Below, one piece after another: positions 35,283 through 44,542 of a DNA stretch of 64,000 bases. How positions within the stretch are numbered: the first letter of the stretch is position 1; every line of letters begins with the position of its first letter. The DNA comes from an uncultured Hyphomicrobiales bacterium. Lineage in GTDB: Bacteria; Pseudomonadota; Alphaproteobacteria; Rhizobiales; Ancalomicrobiaceae. A program made the translations under genes and the position numbers. The notes beneath the pieces were generated by a model. The model was not told the origin of the DNA. It searched no databases and was given only the letters and a program-made list of their open reading frames with translations. The DNA lies in NCBI GenBank assembly GCA_903930435.1, contig CAIYYN010000017.1, positions 117,182-181,181 of the forward strand, given 5' to 3'.

Positions 35283-36875
35283 TCAAACCGTCGCTCCGGC
35301 TTTGACCAGCTTGTAGATGATGCTGTCCATGAGTGCTTGAAACGAGGCATCGATGATATTTTCCGAGACGCCGATCGTTGACCAACGGCGATCCTCGCCA
35401 TCCTTTGATTCGATCAGCACACGGGTCGTCGCCTCCGTGCCGCCATTGAGGATACGCACCTTGAAGTCTTCGAGGCTGAGGTCGTTGATATAGCTCTGAT
35501 ATTTGCCGAGATCCTTGCGCAATGCCCCATCGAGCGCGTTGACGGGACCGTTTCCTTCCGCAACCGAGAGCATCAACTCATCCCCGACCCGCACCTTGAC
35601 GGTCGCTTCTGATGCCGTGACGAGATCGCCCTGCGCGTTATAGCGGCGCTCCACCAAGACCCGGAAACTCTCGACGGTAAAATAACTCGGCACGCCCCCT
35701 AACGTCCGCCGCGCCAGCAATTCGAGCGATGCGTCCGCTCCTTCATAGGCAAAGCCCTGGGCTTCGCGCTCCTTGACCACGGCGAGCAGCGTATCGACAC
35801 GCGGATCATGCCGGTCCACCTCGATTCCGAACCGCGCCAGTTCCGCGAGCAGGTTGGACTTGCCCGCCTGATCCGAAACGAGCACCCGCCGTGTGTTGCC
35901 GACGCTTTCTGGCGCGACGTGTTCGTATGTATGTGGGTCCTTCATCAGGGCCGAGGCATGGATGCCCGCCTTGGTCGCAAAGGCGGATGCGCCGACATAG
36001 GGCGCATGCCGATTGGGCGCACGATTGAGGATCTCGTCAAAGGCGCGCGACAGATGCGTCAGGTCTTTCAGCTTTTCATCCGGCACGCCAATCTCGTAGC
36101 GGTCCGCATACTCGGGCTTGAGCTTCAGCGTCCCGATCAGCGTGACGAGATTGGCATTGCCGCAGCGCTCGCCGATCCCGTTGAGTGTGCCCTGGATCTG
36201 CCGTGCCCCTGCCCGCACGGCAGCGAGCGAATTGGCAACGGCCTGCTCGGTGTCATTATGCGCATGGATGCCGAGATGATCGCCCGGAACCGTTTTGGTC
36301 ACCTCCGCAACAATCGCCTCGACCTCATGCGGCAGCGTGCCCCCGTTGGTGTCGCACATTACCACCCAGCGAGCGCCAGCCTTGTAGGCGGCCGCTGCAC
36401 ATTCGAGCGCATAGGCGGGATTGGCCTTGTAGCCGTCAAAAAAATGCTCGCAGTCAACCAGCACCTCGCGACCGGCAGCCCGCGCTGCCTCGACCGACTG
36501 CTTCAAGCCGAGCACATTTTCCTCCAGCGTCGTGCCGAGCGCGACGCGGACGTGATAGTCCCAGGATTTCGCGACATAGCAGATCGCATCGGCCTTCGCT
36601 TCGATCAGCCCGGCGATCCCCGGATCATTCGAGATCGAAACGCCGGGGCGCCGTGTCATGCCAAAGGCCGTGAATGTCGCCCGCTTGGTTCGCTTTTGCG
36701 TGAAAAAGGCCGAGTCCGTCGGGTTTGCGCCGGGGTATCCGCCCTCAACATAATCAATCCCGAACTCGTCCAGCATGTTGGCAACGACAATCTTGTCCGA
36801 CAGCGAAAAATCGATGCCGCTGGTCTGCGCACCGTCGCGCAAGGTCGTGTCGAACAGGGTGATGCGAGCTTTCAT
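35283..36875 (-). CDS. cimA: Citramalate synthase
   Basis: A 530-residue member of the isopropylmalate/homocitrate synthase family, CimA type (TIGR00977). The N-terminal TIM barrel starts LFDTTLRDGAQTSGIDFSL, with metal and substrate residues in DYVEGGYPGANPTD and GIHAHNDTEQAVANSL. The C-terminal regulatory (LeuA-dimer) domain runs from about residue 390, containing ALDGALRKDLGKYQSYINDL. It condenses pyruvate and acetyl-CoA to citramalate, a threonine-independent route to isoleucine. The extra NPTDSAFF loop distinguishes it from LeuA. It is 88 bp downstream of cysS on the same strand. Confidence 0.92.
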   Translation of the reverse strand: MKARITLFDTTLRDGAQTSGIDFSLSDKIVVANMLDEFGIDYVEGGYPGANPTDSAFFTQKRTKRATFTAFGMTRRPGVSISNDPGIAGLIEAKADAICYVAKSWDYHVRVALGTTLEENVLGLKQSVEAARAAGREVLVDCEHFFDGYKANPAYALECAAAAYKAGARWVVMCDTNGGTLPHEVEAIVAEVTKTVPGDHLGIHAHNDTEQAVANSLAAVRAGARQIQGTLNGIGERCGNANLVTLIGTLKLKPEYADRYEIGVPDEKLKDLTHLSRAFDEILNRAPNRHAPYVGASAFATKAGIHASALMKDPHTYEHVAPESVGNTRRVLVSDQAGKSNLLAELARFGIEVDRHDPRVDTLLAVVKEREAQGFAYEGADASLELLARRTLGGVPSYFTVESFRVLVERRYNAQGDLVTASEATVKVRVGDELMLSVAEGNGPVNALDGALRKDLGKYQSYINDLSLEDFKVRILNGGTEATTRVLIESKDGEDRRWSTIGVSENIIDASFQALMDSIIYKLVKAGATV

Positions 36876-36963
36876 GGGACTGACTTTCGGGTGTTCAAAA
36901 GCAGGATTGGTGCGTGCGGTCCCGAACTCACCGGAACCGCGCGCGGATCAAGACCGGAGACCG

Positions 36964-38358
36964 CTACCGTGCGACCTCCCAGGTCGTGGTGAAGCGACCG
37001 GTCTTGGGGTCCTTGGCGTCCTTGATGGTGACACCCAAGGCGACGAGTTCATCGCGCAGGCGGTCGCTCTCGGCGAAATTCTTGGCATTGCGTGCCGTCA
37101 GACGTGCCGCTACCAGCGCCTCGATCTTCGCCGTATCGATCCCAGCCGCCGCGCGACGCTTCTCCGCCCAACTTTCGGCGCTTTCACCAAGGAAGCCGAG
37201 GAACTTCAGCGTCGCGACGAATTCGCCGTGCGCGTCGAACCCGTCGGCCTTCTGTGCAGCATTGCGCAGGCCGTGCAGTTCCGCGATGGCCTTGGGCGTG
37301 TTGAGATCATCCGACAGCGCTTCAATGACGGCATCCGATGGCTCGGTTGCCCGCACATCAGCGGCAAACCAATACCAGTCATCGAGCGTGCGACGGGCCT
37401 CTTCGAGCGCCTTCATCGTGAAATCGATGGGCTGGCGATAATGCGTCCGCAACATCGCCAGACGCAGCACCTCACCCGGCCAATCGTTCAGCAATTCACG
37501 GATCGTGAAGAAATTGCCGAGTGATTTCGACATTTTCTCGCCCTCGACCTGCAGGAAGCCATTGTGCATCCAGTAACGCGCCATGACCTCCGTGCCATGC
37601 GCGCAGCGCGACTGGGCGATTTCATTCTCATGATGCGGGAACACGAGATCAATGCCGCCGCCATGGATGTCGAAGGTCTCGCCCAGGTGCTTCCAGCTCA
37701 TGGCCGAGCATTCCAGATGCCAGCCCGGACGGCCATAGCCCCACGGCGAGGTCCATCCCGGTTCCTGATCGCTGCTCGGCTTCCAGAGGACGAAGTCCAT
37801 CGCATTGCGCTTGTAGGGCGCAACCTCGACCCGGGCACCGGCCATCATTTCATCCAGCGAGCGATTGGCGAGCTTGCCGTAATCGGGCATCGCGCCGACA
37901 TCGAACAGCACATGCCCTTCCGCCGCATAGGCAAAACCATTCTTGATGAGGCGATGGATCAACCCGATCATCTCGGCAATCGTCTCCGTCGCCCGCGGCT
38001 CGACCGTTGGCGGCAGCGTACGCAGCTCCGTGATATCGGCGGTGAACTGGGCGTAGGTCTTTTCGGTCAGTTCGTGGATCGCCTTGACCGGATCGACGCC
38101 GGGAAAATCCCGCGCCGCCCGCTCATTGATCTTGTCATCGACGTCCGTGACATTGCGCGCATAGGTCACTTGGGTCTCGCCATAGACATGCCGCAGCAAC
38201 CGGAACAGGAGATCGAACACGATGACGGGGCGCGCATTGCCGATATGGGCGAAGTCGTAAACCGTCGGACCGCAGACATACATGCGCACATTACTGCGAT
38301 CGAGCGGAACGAAGACATCCTTCTCGCGGGTCAGGGTATTATAGAGGCGAATGGTCAC
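36964..38358 (-). CDS. cysS: Cysteinyl-tRNA synthetase
   Basis: A 464-residue class I aminoacyl-tRNA synthetase. The HIGH motif is in [18 protein letters not shown], the zinc/cysteine-binding [20 protein letters not shown] is present, and KMSKS appears as [11 protein letters not shown]. The C-terminal part carries the anticodon-binding DALR-like helices ([18 protein letters not shown]). The start is GTG at 38358 behind GGAGG. It charges tRNA-Cys in the cytoplasm. The neighbouring cimA may be co-transcribed. Confidence 0.97.
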   Translation of the reverse strand: MTIRLYNTLTREKDVFVPLDRSNVRMYVCGPTVYDFAHIGNARPVIVFDLLFRLLRHVYGETQVTYARNVTDVDDKINERAARDFPGVDPVKAIHELTEKTYAQFTADITELRTLPPTVEPRATETIAEMIGLIHRLIKNGFAYAAEGHVLFDVGAMPDYGKLANRSLDEMMAGARVEVAPYKRNAMDFVLWKPSSDQEPGWTSPWGYGRPGWHLECSAMSWKHLGETFDIHGGGIDLVFPHHENEIAQSRCAHGTEVMARYWMHNGFLQVEGEKMSKSLGNFFTIRELLNDWPGEVLRLAMLRTHYRQPIDFTMKALEEARRTLDDWYWFAADVRATEPSDAVIEALSDDLNTPKAIAELHGLRNAAQKADGFDAHGEFVATLKFLGFLGESAESWAEKRRAAAGIDTAKIEALVAARLTARNAKNFAESDRLRDELVALGVTIKDAKDPKTGRFTTTWEVAR

Positions 38359-38810
38359 GCGTCAGTCCTCCGTGCCCGCTGGCCGGTGGTGTCGCATCGC
38401 GCTTCTGATTGAAAGGCAGACGGAACCGGGCCAGCGTTGAGCGCTAGCTGCAAATAATCCGGATGGCGCAGGCAACGCCAAAAATGCCGGTGTGGTTCGT
38501 CATGAGAGGTGCATGCCGGATTTCCCGCGCGGCGTCAAGGGAGCGATTGCGTTCTTCGCGACCAGACTCCACCTCTGGGATATTAAATATTGACGAAAAA
38601 TCCTGGCGTGTGCGAGATTTGGATTTAATCCGCTGGGAAGCGAGGTACGTCAAAACACGTTGCGACCAAAAAGCGCCCTCAAATCGAAACCCCGCGAGGA
38701 CCTGACGGCTGTCGCGGGGCTCTATCTGTCCGAAACCGTTTGCTGAAGCAGTGACGATATTCGGCTCACACGCAAGAAATGCACACTAGCACCAAAACTG
38801 TCAACATCCG
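38359..38810. other. 452-bp intergenic region with one strong hairpin
   Basis: No convincing gene is present. CCCCGCGA (38689-38696) and TCGCGGGG (38711-38718) form an 8-bp GC-rich hairpin; on the minus strand it is followed by TTTCGATTT, a possible weak terminator or small-RNA end. The stretch 38580-38680 is relatively AT-rich. The short ORFs here have no ribosome binding sites and unremarkable composition. Confidence 0.5.
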
Positions 38811-39449
38811 ATGAACCCAATGGTAGCCCAGATCATCAATACCATGTCTCATTGCCGGTTTGAGACGTATTTGTATGCGGCAGGTCACGACCGGGATAGA
38901 GCGCTTAACCTGTACCTTTGGAACGCCACGATTGGGGGCGCGTTTCATTTACCTATCCAGGCAGTCGAAGTCGCCTTACGCAACCGGATCAATTTTGCCC
39001 TCGTTTCTGAGTTTGGAGCGAACTGGTGGGAAAACGAACGATTTTTGACGAAAATTGATCACGAACGGACGCGAGATCTAAACACTGTCTTTGCGCGCTT
39101 GAAGCGGAAAGATGCAGATCTGGATACAAACCAGATTGTAGCGAGCTTATCATTCGGGTTCTGGGTCGGGATGCTGCAAGCGCGGTATAACCCACCGATA
39201 TGGGGTGCCCATTTCAGAGCAGCCTTCCCCCAAGTTCCCGCCACAGAAACGAGAAATACACTCTTTCGGATAGCAGGTCGGATCGCTCAGTTCAGAAACC
39301 GCATCTCTCATCACGAGCCCTTGCTCAAAGAAAACATCAGCCTGCTCTATGGTGACATAATGCAGCTATTGAACTGGCTCTGCCCGGATACAGCCGCTTG
39401 GATACGTCCCGTCTGCGAAGTACCCAAAATTATGAGAACCAAACCATAA
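38811..39449 (+). CDS. Abi-like HEPN-domain protein (abortive infection family)
   Basis: A 212-residue protein. The conserved Abi_2-type segments are visible: LYLWNATIGGAFHLPIQAVE followed by VALRNRIN, GFWVGMLQARYNPPIW, and the C-terminal FRNRISHHEPLL. The last contains R-x4-H, the catalytic signature of HEPN ribonucleases. Family members cause growth arrest or abortive infection on phage attack by cutting RNA. It stands alone with no obvious partner, no clear Shine-Dalgarno, a 452-bp empty region upstream and GC lower than its neighbours, which suggests horizontal acquisition. The predicted product is cytoplasmic. A housekeeping RNase role is less likely. Confidence 0.75.
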   Translation: MNPMVAQIINTMSHCRFETYLYAAGHDRDRALNLYLWNATIGGAFHLPIQAVEVALRNRINFALVSEFGANWWENERFLTKIDHERTRDLNTVFARLKRKDADLDTNQIVASLSFGFWVGMLQARYNPPIWGAHFRAAFPQVPATETRNTLFRIAGRIAQFRNRISHHEPLLKENISLLYGDIMQLLNWLCPDTAAWIRPVCEVPKIMRTKP

Positions 39450-39567
39450 TTTCAAATCCAGGCAGGTCATGTTCGCTCCCCCGAATTGGTAATTCCGCGC
39501 CGCCATAGTAAACACTGGTCCGCGAGGGGTGAATCGGTTCTTGACCGATTGCGGATTGAGGATTGCG

Positions 39568-40872
39568 GTGCGTCTGACCACGCTGACATGGGCTTGTACA
39601 CTAGGGTTCCTTGCACTGGGGAACGTGCCTGCGCTTGCGCAATCGACGACCTGCGCCAATCTCGCTGCCGATCTGGAAAGCCTCAATCGCCGCGCGCCCG
39701 TCTATGATCCCTATGGCGACGCAATCACCCGCCAGAAGACGTCGCTTGACCGTGCTGAGGCCGATTACCAGCGCTTCTGTTCGTCGAACCTGTTCGCCAA
39801 GCCCATGCAGCAATGTCCTGCGATGGCCGAGCGCATCCAGGCGATGCAGGCAAACCTCGACAAGCTGCAACGGACCGCGCCCAAATTCCAGCCGAAGGAT
39901 GATCCCAACCGCGCGCGCCTGATCAATCTGATGCGGCAGTCGCATTGTGATGAGCGACCTGCGGGAACAATCTCGACATCGCCGCCTGTCCAGCAATTGC
40001 TGAACGCCGGATCGCCGGGTAGCGGCCTGTTCGGCTTTCCCACACAGCAACGCCAGACAGGCACACTGACGACAAATAATCCGTCGCAGCCGGGCGCGCC
40101 CGTCACAACCTCCCAATCCGATGGGCGGACATTCATCCTGCAAGGGCCGGATGGTCCGATGCTATATCGCGAAGAGGCGAATGGTCGCATCGTCGCCCTG
40201 GGACCACCGCCTCGTCCATCGACAACGGATCGCCGTTCAACGATCATCACGACCGAACCGGACGTCCAGCGCAGATCACCGGACGAGGCGGATGGAAGCC
40301 CCGACTCAGACCAGAGCCTTGCCGGCACGTTTCGAACCCTGTGCGTCCGGACATGCGATGGCTATTATTTCCCCGTCAGCTACGCCGCGTCCAGCAACCA
40401 GTTCCACAATGATGCCGATGTGTGCCATGCACGCTGTCCGGGCACGGAAACCCGGCTGTTCGTCGTCAAATCGCCGGGTGAAGATGGTGAGCAATCGTTC
40501 GCGCCGGACACAGGCGAGCTCTACAGCAAGCTGCCCAACGCCTTGCGCTATCGCCACGAGGTCGTGAGCGCCTGCACCTGCGGTCGTCCGGACCCCGCCC
40601 TGATGCCGGCCGCAAGCCTTCCGGATGTCGACCGCAATGCCGATGGGTCCGTCAAGGTCAGCGATCTCAAATCAGACCTGCCAACGCCGATTGATCGCCC
40701 GGATTTCTCGGAGGATCCCGAGACGCGCGCGAACATCGCCATCAGCTTCAGCCCGCAGCCGATCCTGCAACCGTCCGCCGTTGTCACGGTTGCGCCGCAG
40801 GGACTGCGCGGTCCGCAATCCCTCAAGACTGTCATCAGGCAAGTCGGGCCAAAGTTTTTCGCCGACCAATAA
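39568..40872 (+). CDS. DUF2865 domain exported protein
   Basis: A 434-residue protein of a family characteristic of Hyphomicrobiales. A GTG at 39568 follows GAGG and gives a clean signal peptide ([16 protein letters not shown], cleaved after ALA); a GTG at 39529 is the alternative. The N-terminal coiled region ([14 protein letters not shown]) is followed by a low-complexity linker (about 155-245). The DUF2865 core then begins [18 protein letters not shown], with cysteines at [10 protein letters not shown] and [14 protein letters not shown]. The repeated cysteines suggest a disulfide-stabilised periplasmic or cell-wall protein. The function is unknown. The last 38 nt overlap the convergent gltX. 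Confidence 0.85.
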   Translation: MRLTTLTWACTLGFLALGNVPALAQSTTCANLAADLESLNRRAPVYDPYGDAITRQKTSLDRAEADYQRFCSSNLFAKPMQQCPAMAERIQAMQANLDKLQRTAPKFQPKDDPNRARLINLMRQSHCDERPAGTISTSPPVQQLLNAGSPGSGLFGFPTQQRQTGTLTTNNPSQPGAPVTTSQSDGRTFILQGPDGPMLYREEANGRIVALGPPPRPSTTDRRSTIITTEPDVQRRSPDEADGSPDSDQSLAGTFRTLCVRTCDGYYFPVSYAASSNQFHNDADVCHARCPGTETRLFVVKSPGEDGEQSFAPDTGELYSKLPNALRYRHEVVSACTCGRPDPALMPAASLPDVDRNADGSVKVSDLKSDLPTPIDRPDFSEDPETRANIAISFSPQPILQPSAVVTVAPQGLRGPQSLKTVIRQVGPKFFADQ

Positions 40873-42184
40873 GCGGCAGCAGCTTCTTGAGTTCGGGACC
40901 ATGATCAAGTCCGGTCAGCGCCTGGCGCAGCGGCATGAACAGGGCCTTGCCCTTGCGGCCAGTTGCAGCCTGCACAGCCTTCGTCCAGATGCCCCACGTC
41001 GTTTCGTCCCACGGCTCGTCTGGAACCAGATCGCGCGCGGTGGCAAAAAACGCGGGGTCTTCGTCAGCCAATGCCTCAGCGCGGCTGATATCGCCTGTCA
41101 CGATCTGCCACCACTCCACGGCATCGCCGACAAAGGTCAGGTTGTCCCGCACCGCGAGCCAGAATGCCTCGCCGCCGCCAATTCCGAGCGACGCCAGCCG
41201 GTCAGCGACGGCGGCATAGTCCAGCCCATGCACCAGACGCGCATTGAGCTGATCGAGTTCATGCGGATCGAACTTCGCGGTCGATGTGGAGATTTTCGCG
41301 AGTTCGACATGCTCGGCAAGTGTCGCCATATCGGGATAGGCGTGAATCTCCTCAGCTGACCCGAGCAGAACACCCAACGAGGCGACCGCCATCGGCTCAT
41401 AGCCTGCCGTCATCAGCGAGCGGATCGAGAGTGACCCGAGCCGTTTCGAGAGCGCCTCACCTGTCGTCGTCGAAATCAGGTTATTATGGGCAAATGTCGG
41501 GACGGTGCCGCCGAGCGCCTCGAAAATCTCGATCTGCACGCCGGTATTGGTAACGTGATCCTCGCCCCGGATGATATGCGTGATGCCGAGATCGATATCA
41601 TCGACAATTGACGGCAGCGTGTAGAGATAGGTGCCGTCTTCGCGCACCAGAACCGGATCGCTGAGCGACGCGGTATCAACCGTCTGCGGGCCGCGAATGA
41701 GATCGTCCCATTTGACATCGCGACCATCGAGCCTGAAGCGCCAGTGCGGCTTGCGCCCTTCCGCTTCAAAGCGCGCCCTGTCTGCGTCAGTCAGTTTCAG
41801 GCCCGCGCGGTCATAGATCGGGGGAAGCCCGCGCGCCAGCTGCAGCCGACGACGGCGCTCAAGCTCTTCCGCCGTCTCGTAGCAGGCATAGAGCCGCCCG
41901 GCGGCCTTCAGCTTTTCAACTGCTGCGTCATAGAGCTCGGTCCGCTTCGACTGCCAGACGACGACATGCGGGTGAATGCCGAGCCAGTTGATATCAACGG
42001 CAATCGCATCGATGAACTCCTGCTTCGAGCGTTCCCGGTCCGTATCATCATAGCGTAGTACGAATTGCCCACCGGCTTTCAGCACGAATAGCCAATTGAG
42101 CAGCGCCGCACGCACATTGCCGATATGGATCATGCCCGTCGGTGACGGGGCAAAACGAACAACAGGCTTCTTGTCAGATGTCAC
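40835..42184 (-). CDS. gltX: Glutamyl-tRNA synthetase
   Basis: A 449-residue class I synthetase. The HIGH-type motif is [20 protein letters not shown] and the KMSKS equivalent [10 protein letters not shown]. It carries [20 protein letters not shown] followed by RGEDH, and a C-terminal helical anticodon-binding region. GTG at 42184 is the likely start; a TTG lies 6 nt upstream. Alphaproteobacteria often carry two GltX copies, one of which can charge tRNA-Gln for later amidation; which type this is cannot be decided here. Its 3' end overlaps the DUF2865 gene by 38 nt on the opposite strand. Confidence 0.94.
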   Translation of the reverse strand: MTSDKKPVVRFAPSPTGMIHIGNVRAALLNWLFVLKAGGQFVLRYDDTDRERSKQEFIDAIAVDINWLGIHPHVVVWQSKRTELYDAAVEKLKAAGRLYACYETAEELERRRRLQLARGLPPIYDRAGLKLTDADRARFEAEGRKPHWRFRLDGRDVKWDDLIRGPQTVDTASLSDPVLVREDGTYLYTLPSIVDDIDLGITHIIRGEDHVTNTGVQIEIFEALGGTVPTFAHNNLISTTTGEALSKRLGSLSIRSLMTAGYEPMAVASLGVLLGSAEEIHAYPDMATLAEHVELAKISTSTAKFDPHELDQLNARLVHGLDYAAVADRLASLGIGGGEAFWLAVRDNLTFVGDAVEWWQIVTGDISRAEALADEDPAFFATARDLVPDEPWDETTWGIWTKAVQAATGRKGKALFMPLRQALTGLDHGPELKKLLPLIGRRKTLARLA

Positions 42185-42353
42185 GATCAAGCGTCTCGGT
42201 CGATACAGGAAGCGGAGGGTTTAGCACGATTCATGGGCTTGGCGAGTGGCTGTTGGTCGGGATTGCAGATGAAAGGGCGCGGGGAACCGGATTGAGAATG
42301 ACCCTGCACACAACATTGATCCAACCTGATCGTGAATACAGGAAAGAAGCAAC

Positions 42354-42430
42354 GTCATTGCGAGCGTCAGCGAAGCAATCCAGAAGCAACATCGTGAAGT
42401 CTGGATTGCTTCGCTGACGCTCGCAATGAC
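42354..42430. repeat. REP-type palindrome, 30-bp perfect arms (GTCATTGCGAGCG family)
   Basis: The arms at 42354-42383 (beginning GTCATTGCGAGCGTCAGCGA) and 42401-42430 are exact reverse complements, separated by 17 bp. The sequence belongs to a palindromic family scattered through many alphaproteobacterial intergenic regions. It fills much of the 324-bp gap between gltX and the small gene at 42509; no coding sequence is seen in the rest. Confidence 0.85.
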
Positions 42431-42508
42431 GGGGGCTGACTAAAATGGATCCAAGTGACACGCGATCACTTAATAGCGTCGGTCAACCCGGCATCTGTCT
42501 TGTAACGA

Positions 42509-42730
42509 TCACACTGACACATTCACCGCAGCACCAAGGCCGCTTGGCAACAAGGCGTTCGAAGCCGCTGTTGCGGACGGATCGCTCGCCTTTTCCGCTT
42601 CGCGCTTCTGCACCGCGGCCTTGTTTTGGCTCGGATCATTGGTCGTATTGGTGGGATCGATGCCTTTTTGGGCTTTTTCTTGATCTGTGCAATTGTAGCA
42701 GACATATCCATTTACGATTGAAATAGACAT
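42509..42730 (-). CDS. Small conserved-looking protein, 73 aa
   Basis: The protein starts MSISIVNGYVCYNCTDQEKA behind a strong AAAGGAG Shine-Dalgarno. It has a CYNC pair near the N-terminus, a polar middle rich in Asn, Thr, Gln and Lys, and a hydrophobic tail (ALLPSGLGAAVNVSV). The good ribosome binding site and non-random composition make it a likely gene. No family or function was recognised. It is divergent from the toxin-antitoxin block. Confidence 0.65.
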   Translation of the reverse strand: MSISIVNGYVCYNCTDQEKAQKGIDPTNTTNDPSQNKAAVQKREAEKASDPSATAASNALLPSGLGAAVNVSV

Positions 42731-42879
42731 AATGCGCTCCTTTTAGCTAGTTGACAGTGCTTACCTCCGGTTTTCGCAGCAGACCGTTATCCGGTTACAA
42801 ACAGGTGCGGCTTTGGTGTTCAACATATTGTTAGAGAAGCGTTAATTCAATTTTAGAGGTTTTCGGCGTCTTGGCATTT

Positions 42880-42894
42880 ACGCCGAGTTGGCGT
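42880..42894. promoter_or_regulatory. Possible operator upstream of the VapBC-like operon
   Basis: ACGCC-GAGTT-GGCGT is an inverted repeat with 5-bp arms, and another GGCGT half-site lies at 42865-42869. It is about 90 bp before the antitoxin start and could be the site where the antitoxin-toxin complex represses its own operon. Confidence 0.35.
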
Positions 42895-42981
42895 TAAACG
42901 TTGAACCGAACTGATCCCTTGGCCTATCCTGTGTGCCGTCAGGAGATGTGGATCTCCTTGTTCCCGTTGCGAGGCGATCTG

Positions 42982-43395
42982 ATGTCTTTCACCGTGAAGC
43001 TGCCGTCGAAGCTCAGAGCAAGGCTTGAGGCCCTCGCACGCGCGCAGCGGCGGCCAGTTGAAGCGCTCACGGTCGAGGCTATCCAGCACTATGTGGATAA
43101 GGCGGAAGGACGCGGCGGCGCACTCGGCCATTTTTCCGAGGAATGGGCGGATTTTACGCAACCTAGCCAACCGGCACCTATCCAAAGGCCGCCGTCCAAT
43201 CACAAAAGTCCCGCTCGCAGCCGACATGAACCGTCTGTCGTAAAATCAGGCTGGCCCGAAACACGCGCCTCCACAGCGCAGGACGTGGCATTCGAGCGGT
43301 TCATCACCGCCGTGGATCTCGGCCAGACCCTCGCTTCCCCGCGCTCAAGAACCGATATCGACGCGCACATCCGATGGCTGCGCAATGATGACTGA
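42982..43395 (+). CDS. Ribbon-helix-helix-type antitoxin (VapB-like)
   Basis: A 137-residue protein starting MSFTVKLPSKLRARLEALAR, a ribbon-helix-helix DNA-binding segment (beta strand then two helices up to VEAIQHYVDKAE). A long polar linker follows, with a short C-terminal region (FERFITAVDLGQTLASPRSR) that probably wraps the toxin. The ATG at 42982 follows GAGG; an earlier start at 42901 adds an unrelated N-terminus. The stop overlaps the PIN toxin by 11 nt, the classic antitoxin-first order. It is longer than most VapB proteins (70-90). Confidence 0.78.
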   Translation: MSFTVKLPSKLRARLEALARAQRRPVEALTVEAIQHYVDKAEGRGGALGHFSEEWADFTQPSQPAPIQRPPSNHKSPARSRHEPSVVKSGWPETRASTAQDVAFERFITAVDLGQTLASPRSRTDIDAHIRWLRNDD

Positions 43396-43807
43396 CTTCG
43401 GGCCATCGTCGCGCATCTACCTTGATACCAACATCCTGATCTATCTGGTTGAATCGCATCCGACATTTCGTCCGCGCGTGCTGGAGGTCATTCTGGCCGC
43501 AAAACAGGCCGGCGCGGAATTCGCCGCCAGCGACCTGGTGCTCGCCGAGTGTCTCTATGGTCCGTCCGAGGCGAACAACGCTGCACTTGCGAAGGTCTAT
43601 CAGGACGTCTACGCGTCCGGCTTCATCACACAGATCCCGATCACCGGCGATCTCATGATCCGCGCCGCCGAGGCAGGTGGCGAACTCGGCCTCCCGCTTG
43701 CCGATGCGATCCACTATCTGGCCGCGCTCGAAGCCGGCTGCGATTATGTCCTCACCGCCGACGCCCGGTTTCCGTCATCGCCGCAGATGGACGTGATCCG
43801 CATTTGA
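43385..43807 (+). CDS. vapC: PIN-domain toxin (VapC-like ribonuclease)
   Basis: A 140-residue PIN nuclease. The acidic metal ligands are in IYLDTNILIYLVE (Asp), LVLAECLYGPSE (Glu), GLPLADAIHYLAAL (Asp) and YVLTADARFPS (Asp), in the usual order and spacing. VapC toxins are Mg2+-dependent endoribonucleases that cut tRNA or rRNA. The gene overlaps the upstream antitoxin by 11 nt. A MazEF-like pair begins 135 bp downstream. The ATG at 43388 is an equally plausible start. Confidence 0.88.
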   Translation: MMTDFGPSSRIYLDTNILIYLVESHPTFRPRVLEVILAAKQAGAEFAASDLVLAECLYGPSEANNAALAKVYQDVYASGFITQIPITGDLMIRAAEAGGELGLPLADAIHYLAALEAGCDYVLTADARFPSSPQMDVIRI

Positions 43808-43914
43808 GCGGAGAGGACTGGAAGCGGCAGCTACCACCTGCATCCCTGATTAAGGCCGCCACTCACCTTCGCCCTGCATAAGCGATCCCCTCATGACAAC
43901 CGCCCAAAGCTGAT

Positions 43915-43926
43915 GTAACATGTTAC
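43915..43926. promoter_or_regulatory. Operator palindrome upstream of mazE
   Basis: GTAACATGTTAC is a perfect 12-bp palindrome ending 16 bp before the antitoxin start codon. Its position suits autorepression by the MazE-MazF complex and shows that this pair has its own promoter. Confidence 0.6.
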
Positions 43927-43942
43927 GTGAAAGTGAGGTCAC

Positions 43943-44173
43943 ATGTCGAGAACCACACACGAACCAGTGCCCACGCCGAAGCGCATGGCTTCCTATCGCC
44001 AGCGAATGCGAGATGCCGGGCTTCGACCAGTACAAATCTGGGTGCCAGATACGAGATCACCGGCGTTCGCGGATATCTGCCGACAACAAGCGATGGCTGT
44101 CGCCGCAAGGGACCCCGCTGGAGATGAAGCGCTGGAATTTATTGAAAACACGTACGATTGGCCCAATTCATGA
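43943..44173 (+). CDS. MazE-type antitoxin (DUF3018 family)
   Basis: A 76-residue protein starting MSRTTHEPVPTPKRMASYRQ and containing RMRDAGLRPVQIWVPDTRSP, the DUF3018 signature. The C-terminal FIENTYDWPNS is likely the toxin-binding end. The family pairs with MazF/PemK toxins. The RBS is GAGG, 5 nt before the ATG. The stop overlaps the toxin start by 4 nt (ATGA). Confidence 0.85.
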   Translation: MSRTTHEPVPTPKRMASYRQRMRDAGLRPVQIWVPDTRSPAFADICRQQAMAVAARDPAGDEALEFIENTYDWPNS

Positions 44174-44499
44174 TCGAGCGCGGCCAATTTATCCTGGTGG
44201 CCATGCCGGGTGATTATGGAAAGCCGCGCCCGGCACTCATCGTACAAAGCAATCTTTTTGCCGCCTTGCCGTCGGTCGTCGTGTGCCCGCTGACCTCAAC
44301 CATTCGGATCGATGCCGATCAGTTCCGCATTGACGTCAGCCCGTCTGAAGCCACGGGACTTCTTCAGGCCTCACAAATCATGATCGACAAGATCACGACC
44401 ATCCCCATGAGCAAGATCGGCGGCGTCGTCGGGCAGGCAGATGATACCCTGATGGTTCGGGTTAACCGCGCGCTCGCGCTGTTTCTTGGCGTCGTTTGA
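44170..44499 (+). CDS. mazF: MazF/PemK-family endoribonuclease toxin
   Basis: A 109-residue toxin starting MIERGQFILVAMPGDYGKPR, with the family core GKPRPALIVQSN, VVVCPLTSTIR and LLQASQIMIDKITTIPMSKI. The conserved Arg of RPALIVQ and the Ser/Thr of PLTST are the residues used for RNA cleavage in MazF enzymes. It is a sequence-specific mRNA interferase. The ATG at 44170 overlaps the antitoxin stop (ATGA), so it is preferred to the in-frame TTG 12 nt upstream. It is convergent with nadE. Confidence 0.9.
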   Translation: MIERGQFILVAMPGDYGKPRPALIVQSNLFAALPSVVVCPLTSTIRIDADQFRIDVSPSEATGLLQASQIMIDKITTIPMSKIGGVVGQADDTLMVRVNRALALFLGVV

Positions 44500-44542
44500 A
44501 AACCGGTCGTGATTCAAGTCTTACAAACCGTGCGACCAAGCC

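Noticed and set aside
38689..38718. Hairpin CCCCGCGA/TCGCGGGG as a terminator or small RNA
   Set aside because: The stem is good, but the T run is weak and no gene upstream on the minus strand would use it; noted only in the intergenic entry.
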